DNA from: Nocardioides sp. L-11A
GTDB taxonomy: Bacteria > Actinomycetota > Actinomycetes > Propionibacteriales > Nocardioidaceae
NCBI GenBank assembly: GCA_029961745.1
Contig: CP124680.1
Span: 5,332,001 to 5,396,000 of the forward strand
Reading direction: 5' to 3'
DNA length: 64,000 nt
The notes under the pieces were generated by a model that saw only the letters and a list, made by a program, of their open reading frames with translations, did not search any database and had not been told where the DNA came from. Shown here piece by piece: positions 7,149-14,762 of this stretch. The translations under genes were made by a program, and so were the position numbers. The first letter of the stretch is position 1; each line of letters opens with the position of its first letter.

Positions 7149-9080
7149 CTACCGGGCGCCGCGGAGGAAGTCCTCGAGGACCGGGCCGGCGGTCTGCGAG
7201 CCCGACTCGCCGGTCCGCACGAAGACCGCGACGGCGAGATCGCCCTGGGCGGCGACCATCCAGGCATGGGTGCGCACCGTGCCCCCGTCGGCGTACTCGG
7301 CGGTGCCGGTCTTGGCGATCACGGCCGGGCCGGGGACGTCGGCCAGCCCGCGCCCACTGCCCTCCGTGACGACCTGGCGCAGCATCGCCCGCAGCTGGTC
7401 GGCCTCGGCGGGCGCGAGCGGTGTCGCCTCCGCGGGGACCGTGACATCGACCTGGTCGACGAGGCGCGGGACGACGGTCCGCCCCGCCTGGACGCTGGCG
7501 ATCACGGTCGCCATCGCCATCGGCGAGGCGAGCACCTTGCCCTGTCCGATCAGCGCCGCGGCGGCCTCGGTGTCGCTGCCGGGATCCGGGACCTCGCCGA
7601 AGTACGCCGGGAAGCCGAGGTCGTGGTCGATCCCGAGGCCCAGGGTGGCGGCGGCCGCAGCGAGATCGCCCGGGTCGAGCGCGTCGCGCTGACCGATCAG
7701 GGCGGTGTTGCAGGACTGCGCGATCGCCGCCCGCAGCGGGATCGTCCCGAGGGAGCCGGACGGGTAGTCGGAGTAGTTCTTGAACTCCTTGCCGTCGACC
7801 GTGACGGTGGGGGTGCACTCCACCTGGCTGTCGGGCGTGAGCCCGGCCCGCAGCAGAGCCAGCGAGGTGACGATCTTGAAGGTCGACCCGGGGGCGAACT
7901 GGCCGAAGGTGGCGTAGTTCTGCCCGTCCGTGGCCTCGTCGTTGGCGGCGGCGAGGATCGCCCCGTCACTCGGTCGCAGGGCCACCAGGGCGCCGGCCGG
8001 GCCCGTCGCCGCCAGCACCTGCTCGGCCAGGGACTGCAGCCGCTCGTCGAGGGTGATCGCGAGCGGCCGCCCGGGCTCGGCGTCGTGCCGGTACAGCTCT
8101 CGGCGCTCGGCGCCCTCGGCCGCCGGGACCGCGTAGACGACCCGGCCGACACTGCCCCGCAGCTGGTCGTCGTAGCGCGCCTGGAGGCCGGAGAGCCCGG
8201 CGACGTCGCCGCTGCGGTACTTCTCGGGCTCCTTCGCGACCATCTCGGCGGTCACCGGGCCGACCCGGCCGAGGATCGGAGCGGCGAAGTCGCGGCTGGG
8301 GGCGAGGGCGAGCTCGCCGTCCACCGTGTGGCCGCCCGCGATCGCGGCGAGCGCGTCGGTGAAGCCGGCCGGCTCCTGGCCGGCACGGTAGGTGATCGCC
8401 TCGACGAAGGCACGGGGACCGGCACCCTCGACCGCCTTGACGTAGGGCTTGACGTCGATCCCGACCAGCTCGGCCAGGGCGCGCGCGGACTCCGGCGCCA
8501 CCGCCGCGTCGACCCGCGAGCGGTCGATGCCGACCCGGACCACGGCCCGCTCGGTCACCAGCACGCCGCCACCGGCCCCGGTGATGTCGCCGCGGCCGGT
8601 CTGCTGGGTGACGGCGTCGAGGGCGTCGCCCTTGGCGAGGTCGGGCGCGACGAGGCCGGGGCCGAAGACCACCTGGGTGGGGCCCTCGTCGAGCGTGCTC
8701 GCGGGGTGGAACTCGGCGACGGTCTCGTAGGTCCACGGGTCCGCCCCGTCGACGATCGGCCAGGACCAGGTGACCGGGGCGGTGTAGCGCTCCTTGCTCT
8801 CGGAGGCCTCCCCGATCGTCACCGTGGGCGTGATGCCGTCCATCCCGCCGACGATGGCGCGATAGGCCGCGAGCACCTCGTCGGGCGTACCACTGCTGAA
8901 GGCGAGGCCGGCGAACGGGTTCGGCGCGCCGTCCTCGGCCGGCGCCGCCGCGCCGACCAGCGCCTTGGCCAGCTTCCGCGCCGTCGCATCGGCCTCGTCC
9001 GTCGCGCTGCTGCCGGAGCACGCACCCAGGGCTCCGCCGAGCAGGAGGAGGGAGATGAGGGCCGCCGAGGTCCGCCGCAT
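7149..9080 (-). CDS. Penicillin-binding transpeptidase lipoprotein
   Basis: 643 residues. The N-terminus is a lipoprotein signal ending LLGGALGAC (Cys 20). Residues about 30-140 match an NTF2-like (MecA N-terminal) domain, followed by a PBP dimerisation domain and a transpeptidase domain with the three active-site motifs: STFK with Ser near 399, SCN near 456 and KTGTA near 590. It would crosslink peptidoglycan outside the membrane, and the MecA-like layout is the one found in low-affinity class B PBPs of actinobacteria. It has no FtsW/RodA partner nearby, so it is probably an auxiliary enzyme rather than the divisome or elongasome PBP. Confidence 0.9.
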   Translation of the reverse strand: MRRTSAALISLLLLGGALGACSGSSATDEADATARKLAKALVGAAAPAEDGAPNPFAGLAFSSGTPDEVLAAYRAIVGGMDGITPTVTIGEASESKERYTAPVTWSWPIVDGADPWTYETVAEFHPASTLDEGPTQVVFGPGLVAPDLAKGDALDAVTQQTGRGDITGAGGGVLVTERAVVRVGIDRSRVDAAVAPESARALAELVGIDVKPYVKAVEGAGPRAFVEAITYRAGQEPAGFTDALAAIAGGHTVDGELALAPSRDFAAPILGRVGPVTAEMVAKEPEKYRSGDVAGLSGLQARYDDQLRGSVGRVVYAVPAAEGAERRELYRHDAEPGRPLAITLDERLQSLAEQVLAATGPAGALVALRPSDGAILAAANDEATDGQNYATFGQFAPGSTFKIVTSLALLRAGLTPDSQVECTPTVTVDGKEFKNYSDYPSGSLGTIPLRAAIAQSCNTALIGQRDALDPGDLAAAAATLGLGIDHDLGFPAYFGEVPDPGSDTEAAAALIGQGKVLASPMAMATVIASVQAGRTVVPRLVDQVDVTVPAEATPLAPAEADQLRAMLRQVVTEGSGRGLADVPGPAVIAKTGTAEYADGGTVRTHAWMVAAQGDLAVAVFVRTGESGSQTAGPVLEDFLRGAR

Positions 9081-9119
9081 GATCTAGGTTCTACCAGCCG
9101 CGCCCTCGATCGGGCCGGG

Positions 9120-9560
9120 TCACCCGTGCCCGGCGAGGAAGCGGATGCCCCGCGTCGTACCGTCCACGATGTCGGCCACGTGCGCCTGGAAGCCCGGGCA
9201 GGTGGTGATGTCGTGGGCGCGGCACTCCAGGGCGTGCTGGGTCAGATGCCGGGAGCGTTCGAGCTCGGCCTGCCGGCGGTCGAGCTCGTCGAGGTGGGCG
9301 CGCAGCGCGTCACGGCGACCGTCGACCGAGGCGTCGACCAGGGTGCGGATCTGCTCCAGGCTCATGCCGGACGCCTTGCTCGCGAGGATCACCGCCACGC
9401 GGTAGGCGTCGTCCTCCCCGTAGACACGTCGACCGGCGGGGTCCCGCTCCGGCCGCAGCAGGCCCTTGTCCTCCCAGTGCCGCAGCACGTGGGTCTCGAG
9501 CTCGAAGCGCGCGGCGAGCTCACCCACCGACCAGCGGATGTCCTTGCGACTTGACTTCAT
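9120..9560 (-). CDS. MerR-family transcriptional regulator
   Basis: 146 residues. The N-terminal winged helix reads WSVGELAARFELETHVLRHW and then DKGLLRPERDPAGRRVYGEDD, the MerR DNA-binding signature. A dimerising coiled coil covers about residues 75-110. The C-terminal sensor has two Cys in a CRAHDITTCPGF stretch, which may bind a metal or sense thiol/redox state. It is divergent from a flavin oxidoreductase with its own CxxC, separated by 28 bases that hold a perfect palindrome inside a 19-bp-spacer promoter, so it very likely controls that gene and itself. The palindrome covers its own start codon. Confidence 0.9.
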   Translation of the reverse strand: MKSSRKDIRWSVGELAARFELETHVLRHWEDKGLLRPERDPAGRRVYGEDDAYRVAVILASKASGMSLEQIRTLVDASVDGRRDALRAHLDELDRRQAELERSRHLTQHALECRAHDITTCPGFQAHVADIVDGTTRGIRFLAGHG

Positions 9561-9581
9561 GTGAACATGAAGTCACATCCT
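9551..9581 (+). promoter_or_regulatory. MerR-type promoter with 19-bp spacer and perfect operator palindrome
   Basis: TTGACT (9551-9556) and CATCCT (9576-9581) are separated by exactly 19 bases, the over-long spacing that MerR proteins correct by untwisting DNA. The spacer is filled by TGACTTCATGT (9552-9562), GA, ACATGAAGTCA (9565-9575), a perfect 11+11 dyad. The ATG of the flavoprotein (9589) lies 8 bases after the -10 box, so its message is probably leaderless. Confidence 0.75.
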
Positions 9582-9588
9582 GGGGTGC

Positions 9589-10521
9589 ATGGACAACTCA
9601 CCGCACTACGACGTCGTCGTGATCGGCGCCGGATCCGCCGGTCTCCAGGCCGCGCAGACCCTCGGCCGGATGCACCGGTCGACGCTCGTCATCAGCACCG
9701 ACCGCTACCGCAACGACCCGACCGGCCACATGCACAACTTCCTCGGCCACGACGGCGCCCCGCCCGCCGAGCTGCGTCTGGCCGCACGCAAGGACGCCGA
9801 GGCGTACGACGACGTCCGGTTCCTCGACACGGCCGGCGCCGGCGTCACCCGGATCACCGGGGAGCTCGACGCGTTCGCCCTCGAGGTCGAGGGCGAGCCC
9901 ACCGTCCACGCGCGCCGCGTGCTGCTGGCGACCGGCGTCCGGGACACCCTGCCCGACGTGCCCGGCGTCGCCGAGAACTTCGGCGACCTCGTCGCGCACT
10001 GCCCGTTCTGCCACGGCCACGAGTACGCCGGCACCCGGGTCGGCATCCTCGGCGCCGCGCCTCACGTCGGCGCCATGGCCTCGATGCTGCTGCCGATCGC
10101 GCGGGACCGGGTCGTGCTCACCAACGGCGCGGACCTCGACGAGGCGACCGGGGCGGCCCTCGCCCGGACCGGCGCGACCGTGCTGACGGAGGTCGTGACC
10201 GGCGTACGCAGGGAGGGGGACGGACTGGTCGTCACCCTGGCCGGCGAGACCGAGCTCGCGCTCGGCGGGCTGATCGTGAAGACCGACTGGCAGCAGGCGG
10301 CACCGTTCGCCGACCAGCTCGGCCTGGAGCTGTCGGAGGTCGGCGCGGTCGTGGTCGACGCCTTCGGCCGCACCAGCCTGCCGGGCGTCTATGCCGCAGG
10401 GGACATGGCCCAGGGCCCGGGACTGCCGATGCCCATGGCGTCGGTCCTCGTCGCCGCGTCCGCCGGGATGATGGCCGCCGCCGCCTGCGTGCAGGACGCC
10501 GCCCTGGCCCGGATCGCCTGA
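9589..10521 (+). CDS. FAD/NAD(P)-dependent disulfide oxidoreductase (thioredoxin reductase-like)
   Basis: 310 residues, the size of low-molecular-weight thioredoxin reductase. It begins with YDVVVIGAGSAGLQAAQTLG (FAD-binding dinucleotide fold), has a redox-type CPFC motif with Cys 138 and Cys 141 followed by HGHEYAG, a second nucleotide-binding segment near GILGAAPHVGAMA, and the terminal FAD motif GVYAAGDMAQGP. CPFCHG in place of the classical CATC suggests a thioredoxin-reductase-like flavoprotein with a different partner or substrate. It is divergent from and probably induced through the MerR regulator. A bacilliredoxin or mycoredoxin partner is not encoded nearby. Confidence 0.88.
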   Translation: MDNSPHYDVVVIGAGSAGLQAAQTLGRMHRSTLVISTDRYRNDPTGHMHNFLGHDGAPPAELRLAARKDAEAYDDVRFLDTAGAGVTRITGELDAFALEVEGEPTVHARRVLLATGVRDTLPDVPGVAENFGDLVAHCPFCHGHEYAGTRVGILGAAPHVGAMASMLLPIARDRVVLTNGADLDEATGAALARTGATVLTEVVTGVRREGDGLVVTLAGETELALGGLIVKTDWQQAAPFADQLGLELSEVGAVVVDAFGRTSLPGVYAAGDMAQGPGLPMPMASVLVAASAGMMAAAACVQDAALARIA

Positions 10522-10528
10522 CATGGCT

Positions 10529-10613
10529 GGTCTGCCTGCGGCGCAACGACCGAGTTTGTCGTAGAACCGCACCAGCGGCGACGAATTCGGTAGTTGCGCC
10601 GCGCAAGCAGACC
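10529..10613. repeat. 85-bp imperfect palindrome between convergent genes
   Basis: GGTCTGCCTGCGGCGCAAC (10529-10547) pairs with GTTGCGCCGCGCAAGCAGACC read backwards (10593-10613), and the inner parts ACCGAGTTTGTCG and CGACGAATTCGGT also pair, leaving a loop of about 17 bases. The arms are about 33-34 bp. It lies between the stop codons of the flavoprotein and the transglycosylase genes, so it can serve as a bidirectional terminator, but its length is more like a REP/MITE-type palindrome. Confidence 0.6.
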
Positions 10614-10636
10614 GACCACGCGAGCCGCCGACGAGC

Positions 10637-11236
10637 TCAATACCAACCCGTGCGCTCGGAGTGCTCCCAGGCCTTCTGGGCGTTGCCGTACCGCGCGGCG
10701 ATATAGGCCAGCCCCCACCGGATCTGGGTCTGCGGGTTGGTCCGCCAGTCGCTGCCCACGACCGCCATCTTCGTCGCGGGCAGTGACTGCGGGATGCCGT
10801 AGGCGCCGGAGCTGGGGTTCTCGGCGAGGTGGTTCCAGCCGGACTCGCGCTGCCACAGCGCGTCGAGGTAGCGCCACTGGTCGGCGGGGAACCCGAACTC
10901 GACCATCTCCCGGTAGCCGAGCGCCCGGTTGGAGCCGGCGTCGATCTCCGCGGGCAGCGGCGCGAGCGGGGTCCGCTTCGCGATCCGCTCAGCGCGCCGG
11001 GCGAGCTGGGCCATGATCTGAGGGGTCGGTACGTCGGCCCGGGCTCCGGAGCGGGAGAGCTCGGGCGCCGGCTCGGTGGGCGCGACCGGCGACGCCGACG
11101 CGGCCGGGCCGGTCGACGCGGTCGCGACGGGCTCGGCCGTCGGCGACGTCGTGCCCCCGCAGGCGCTCGCCAGCGATGCGACCGCGGCGGTCACCACGAC
11201 CGCGGCGGACGCGGCCGGCCGCCGCGAGCTCCCCAT
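10637..11236 (-). CDS. Lytic transglycosylase-like lipoprotein (SLT domain)
   Basis: 199 residues with a lipoprotein signal (VASLASACGG, Cys about 29), a Ser/Pro/Ala-rich linker to about residue 80, and a C-terminal domain containing ALWQRESGWNHLAENPSSGA, YGIPQSLPATKM and GLAYIAARYG. This is the aggregation-promoting-factor / SLT-like lysozyme fold, with the catalytic Glu in RESGW. It should cleave peptidoglycan glycan strands at the cell surface. It is short for the family, with only one catalytic domain and no LysM or other wall-binding repeat. The next gene upstream on the same strand is the helicase, 16 bases away. Confidence 0.87.
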   Translation of the reverse strand: MGSSRRPAASAAVVVTAAVASLASACGGTTSPTAEPVATASTGPAASASPVAPTEPAPELSRSGARADVPTPQIMAQLARRAERIAKRTPLAPLPAEIDAGSNRALGYREMVEFGFPADQWRYLDALWQRESGWNHLAENPSSGAYGIPQSLPATKMAVVGSDWRTNPQTQIRWGLAYIAARYGNAQKAWEHSERTGWY

Positions 11237-11252
11237 GCGGTCCGAGGGTAGA

Positions 11253-13022
11253 TCAGTCCCGCGGCTTGCGGGAGCGGTTCGGCGGGCCGTGGTCCTTGGC
11301 CAGCTCGATCAGCTTGCCGCTGATCCGGGTGCTCTTGAGCCGCTCCCACTGGTCGTCGGTCAGCCGCGCGGGCAGCTCGACGATCGAGTAGTCCGGCCGG
11401 ATGGTGATCTTGCCGAAGTCGCGGCGATCGAGGCCGCCCTCGTTGGCGAGCGCGCCGACGATCTGGCGGGGCTCGACCCGGTGCCGCTTGCCGACCTGGA
11501 TCTTGTAGGCCTGGAAGTTGCCGCCGGAGCGCGGGGCGCGGTCGCGGCCACCTCGGTCGCCACGGTCGCGGTCCCGACGGTCGCCACGGTCGCGGTCCCG
11601 ACGGTCGCCACGGTCGCCACGGCCGCCGCGGTCCTCGAACTCGCGACGCGGACGGCGCTCCGGCTCGGGCTCGGCCTCCAGCAGCAGCGGGGTGTCGCCC
11701 TGCATCGCGATCGCCAGCGCGGCGGCGACGTCGACCTCGGGTACGTCGTGCTCGCGGATGTAGTGGCCGACGACGTCGCGGAAGAAGGAGATCTGCGGCG
11801 ACTCGAGGGCGGCGGTGATCTGGTCGTCGAAGCGGCTCAGCCGCGACTCGTTGATCGCGTCGACGCTGGGGAGCTGCATCTGCTCCAACGTGGAGCGGGT
11901 GGCCTTCTCGATGTGCTTGAGGAGATAGCGCTCGCGGGGGGTGATGAAGGAGATCGCGTCACCGCTGCGGCCGGCGCGGCCGGTGCGGCCGATGCGGTGG
12001 ACGTAGGCCTCGGTGTCGGTGGGGATGTCGTAGTTGAAGACGTGGCTGATCCGGGGCACGTCGATGCCGCGGGCCGCGACGTCGGTGGCGACCAGGATGT
12101 CGAGCTTGCCGTCCTTGAGCTGGTTGACGGTGCGCTCGCGCTGGGCCTGGACGATGTCGCCGTTGATCGCCGCGGCGCTGTAGCCGCGGGCGCGCAGCTT
12201 CTCGGCGAGGGTCTCGGTCTCGTTCTTGGTGCGCACGAAGACGATCGCGCCCTCGAAGTTCTCGACCTCGAGGATCCGGGTCAGCGCATCCACCTTCTGC
12301 GGGTAGCTGACCATCAGGTAGCGCTGCTTGATGTTCTCGGCAGTCCGGGTCTTGCGCTCGATGGCGATCTCGACCGGGTTCTTGAGATAGGTCTGGGACA
12401 GCGAGCGGATCTGCTTGGGCATCGTGGCCGAGAACAGCGCGACCTGCTTGTCGTCCGGGGTGTCGGCGAGGATGGTCTCGACGTCCTCGGCGAAGCCCAT
12501 GTTGAGCATCTCGTCGGCCTCGTCGAGGACGAGGAAGCGCAGCTCGGTGAGGTCGAGCGTGCCCTTGTCGAGGTGGTCCATGATCCGGCCGGGCGTGCCG
12601 ACGACGATGTGGACGCCGCGGCGCAGGGCCGACAGCTGGACGCCGTACCCCTGGCCGCCGTAGACGGGGAGGACGTGGACGCCGCGCAGGTTGGCGGCGT
12701 ACTTCTCGAACGCCTCGCAGACCTGCAGCGCCAACTCACGCGTGGGCGCCAGGACGAGCGCCTGCGGGGTCTTCTGGGAGAGGTCGAGCTGGTCGAGGAT
12801 CGGCAGCGCGAAGGCGGCGGTCTTGCCGGTGCCGGTCTGGGCGAGGCCCATCACGTCGCGCCCCTCGAGCAGGTGCGGGATGGTCGCGGCCTGGATCGCG
12901 GACGGCGACTCGTAGCCGATGTCCTTGAGGGCCTTGAGGATGCGGTCACCGAGACCGAGGTCGACGAAGGTCGGGGGCTGGTCCGCAGCGTCACTCACCG
13001 GGTCACTCACCTGGTCACTCAC
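11253..13022 (-). CDS. deaD: DEAD-box ATP-dependent RNA helicase with RGG-like tail and DbpA-type RNA-binding domain
   Basis: 589 residues. The N-terminal RecA-like core has AQTGTGKTAAFALP (Walker A), PTRELALQV, VLDEADEMLNMGF and SATMP; the second core has VATDVAARGIDVP and HRIGRTGRAGRSG. After about residue 440 come an Arg/Asp/Gly repeat region (GDRRDRDRGDR units) and a DbpA-like RNA-binding domain (VEPRQIVGALANEGGL) near residues 505-575. It is expected to remodel rRNA and structured mRNA, as CsdA/DeaD does in the cold. The start region is unusual: three tandem 12-base units each begin with GTG AGT GAC, so there are three equivalent in-frame GTG starts (13022, 13010, 12998). Confidence 0.93.
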   Translation of the reverse strand: MSDQVSDPVSDAADQPPTFVDLGLGDRILKALKDIGYESPSAIQAATIPHLLEGRDVMGLAQTGTGKTAAFALPILDQLDLSQKTPQALVLAPTRELALQVCEAFEKYAANLRGVHVLPVYGGQGYGVQLSALRRGVHIVVGTPGRIMDHLDKGTLDLTELRFLVLDEADEMLNMGFAEDVETILADTPDDKQVALFSATMPKQIRSLSQTYLKNPVEIAIERKTRTAENIKQRYLMVSYPQKVDALTRILEVENFEGAIVFVRTKNETETLAEKLRARGYSAAAINGDIVQAQRERTVNQLKDGKLDILVATDVAARGIDVPRISHVFNYDIPTDTEAYVHRIGRTGRAGRSGDAISFITPRERYLLKHIEKATRSTLEQMQLPSVDAINESRLSRFDDQITAALESPQISFFRDVVGHYIREHDVPEVDVAAALAIAMQGDTPLLLEAEPEPERRPRREFEDRGGRGDRGDRRDRDRGDRRDRDRGDRGGRDRAPRSGGNFQAYKIQVGKRHRVEPRQIVGALANEGGLDRRDFGKITIRPDYSIVELPARLTDDQWERLKSTRISGKLIELAKDHGPPNRSRKPRD

Positions 13023-13205
13023 CCGTCAAGACTAGTGCGGTCAAGCGCGGGGAGCGTGATCCTCGTCGCGGTGCGCTGGGTCACCCAGCCGTCGACCGGG
13101 GATTCGACGTGGCCCCGCGTGGTAAGGACAGCCTGTAATGCCGGAACCCCTGCATCCGCTTTCATCTTCGGCATACGGTCATGCTCCGCGACGAGAAAGA
13201 ACTTC

Positions 13206-14744
13206 ATGAGGCCCGACACCACACACCGCCGCTTCCGGCACCTGCTGCTCGCGGCGATCGCCGTCCTCCTGTGCACCTCCGGTCTCGTCGCCGGCGTCAC
13301 CCAGCCGGCCAGCGCCGCGCCGAAGCCGGCGAAGGTGAAGGGCGTCAAGCTCAAGAAGCCCCGGGTCGACGGCACGACCGCCTCGTTCAAGGTCAAGTGG
13401 AAGCGCACCGCCCGCGCGACGTCGTACAAGGTGAAGTGGAAGGTGCCGGGCGGCAAGGCCCGCAAGGCGCGCACCGGCAAGACCTCCCACGTCATCGACG
13501 GCCTGGCCCAGGGCGCGAACTACTGCGTCAAGGTGCGGGCCTACAGCGGCAAGCGCAAGGGCAAGTGGTCCAAGCAGGTCTGCCGTACGTCGGCGCAGCT
13601 CGCCCCGGTCCAGCCGGTGTGGGTCGACCGCCAGCAGCCGCAGGGCGGCACCGTCGCCCTGACGTTCCGGTGGAACGAGGTGCCGGGTGCGACGTCCTAC
13701 GAGCTCGACTACGTCAAGGGCGAGAAGGACATCCAGAAGCAGAAGAAAAAGAAGAAGACGAAGACGGTGACGGTCGGGGGCAGCGGCAGCGGGGTCGCCA
13801 GCGTGACGGTCCCCGGCTTCGAGCCGAGTGCGACCTATTGCTTCCAGGTCCGCCCCTCGGGCCGTCGGGGAGTGGGGGCGTTCGGGGTCGCCGGCTGCAA
13901 GTACACCGAGCCGCTCAGCCGCACGGTCGGCGGACCGCTGCACCTCAACGTGATGACCTGGAACATGTGCACGGCCGTGTGCACCGGCGATCGCGACTGG
14001 TCGCTGCGCAAGGACGCCGCCACGGCCCGGATCGGCCAGATCGCCCCCGACGCGGTGGCGACCCAGGAGTCGGGGCAGGCGCTCGACGACTTCGACGCGA
14101 TGCCCGACTATTCGTTGGCGTGCAAGGTCGGTGACGGCGCGGCGACCCAGCCCGGCCTGCCCGCCGGGGCCAAGAACCAGGGGCTCCTGGTCCGTGACGC
14201 GCCCGACGCGCGGTTCGACGTCGTGGCCGGCACCGCGAACGGCTGGCGCTTCCTGCCCGACAACCACGGAGGTTGCTGGGTCGTCGTCGAGGAGGTGGCC
14301 AACCCCGCGCGCAGACTCGTCCTCGCCAGTGTCCACCTCATCCAGCCGGCTGCCGGGTCGGACCAGCTCCGTCTCGACCAGATGTCGGCGTTCTGGAACG
14401 CGCTCCACGCCGACCCGAACACCTTCGGGCTCCCGATCGTGATCGCCGGCGACTTCAACTCCGATCGCACCCGGCCCCTCGATGGCCCCCGGGTGCTGCT
14501 CAACGCCAACGGCTACGACGACGCCTTCGACGTCGCCGAATCCTACAACTCCCTGCCGTACGTCAACTCGTGGAACAACTGGTCGATCCCGCCGCCGATC
14601 TCCCTGCGCTGGGGAGCCCACGTCGACCGGGTCTTCGTGCCGCCGAACGCGCGGGTCACCAGCTGGCAGATGGAGCAGCCCTTCGCGGGCAGCCTGCAGC
14701 TCTCGGACCACTCCCCCGTCCGGGTGACGGTCGAGATCCCCTGA
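13206..14744 (+). CDS. Secreted endonuclease/exonuclease/phosphatase-fold protein with fibronectin type III domains
   Basis: 512 residues. A signal peptide ends at PASAAP near residue 40. Two fibronectin-III-like modules follow (about 45-135 and 140-235), rich in Lys, with a KQKKKKKTKTVT stretch. The C-terminal domain (about 245-510) has EEP-superfamily landmarks: NVMTWNMC, ATQESGQ with the metal-binding Glu, IAGDFNSDRT and LSDHSPVRV with the catalytic His. It should be a secreted DNase or phosphodiesterase-type phosphatase; the substrate is unknown. ATG 13206 is chosen because the signal peptide starts there. It has no operon partner. The 183 bases before it hold no recognised motif. Confidence 0.85.
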   Translation: MRPDTTHRRFRHLLLAAIAVLLCTSGLVAGVTQPASAAPKPAKVKGVKLKKPRVDGTTASFKVKWKRTARATSYKVKWKVPGGKARKARTGKTSHVIDGLAQGANYCVKVRAYSGKRKGKWSKQVCRTSAQLAPVQPVWVDRQQPQGGTVALTFRWNEVPGATSYELDYVKGEKDIQKQKKKKKTKTVTVGGSGSGVASVTVPGFEPSATYCFQVRPSGRRGVGAFGVAGCKYTEPLSRTVGGPLHLNVMTWNMCTAVCTGDRDWSLRKDAATARIGQIAPDAVATQESGQALDDFDAMPDYSLACKVGDGAATQPGLPAGAKNQGLLVRDAPDARFDVVAGTANGWRFLPDNHGGCWVVVEEVANPARRLVLASVHLIQPAAGSDQLRLDQMSAFWNALHADPNTFGLPIVIAGDFNSDRTRPLDGPRVLLNANGYDDAFDVAESYNSLPYVNSWNNWSIPPPISLRWGAHVDRVFVPPNARVTSWQMEQPFAGSLQLSDHSPVRVTVEIP

Positions 14745-14762
14745 CCGGGCCCGGCCGGCCCC

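Noticed and set aside
6963..9554. 863-codon open frame on the plus strand
   Set aside because: It is antisense to the penicillin-binding protein and MerR genes, which have complete motif sets.
11076..13205. Upstream extension of the secreted phosphatase-fold protein back to 11076
   Set aside because: The extension is antisense to the DEAD-box helicase; the signal peptide fixes the start at 13206.
13023..13205. Possible riboswitch in the leader of the secreted phosphatase-fold gene
   Set aside because: I could not find a conserved core or a stable pairing pattern matching a known class.
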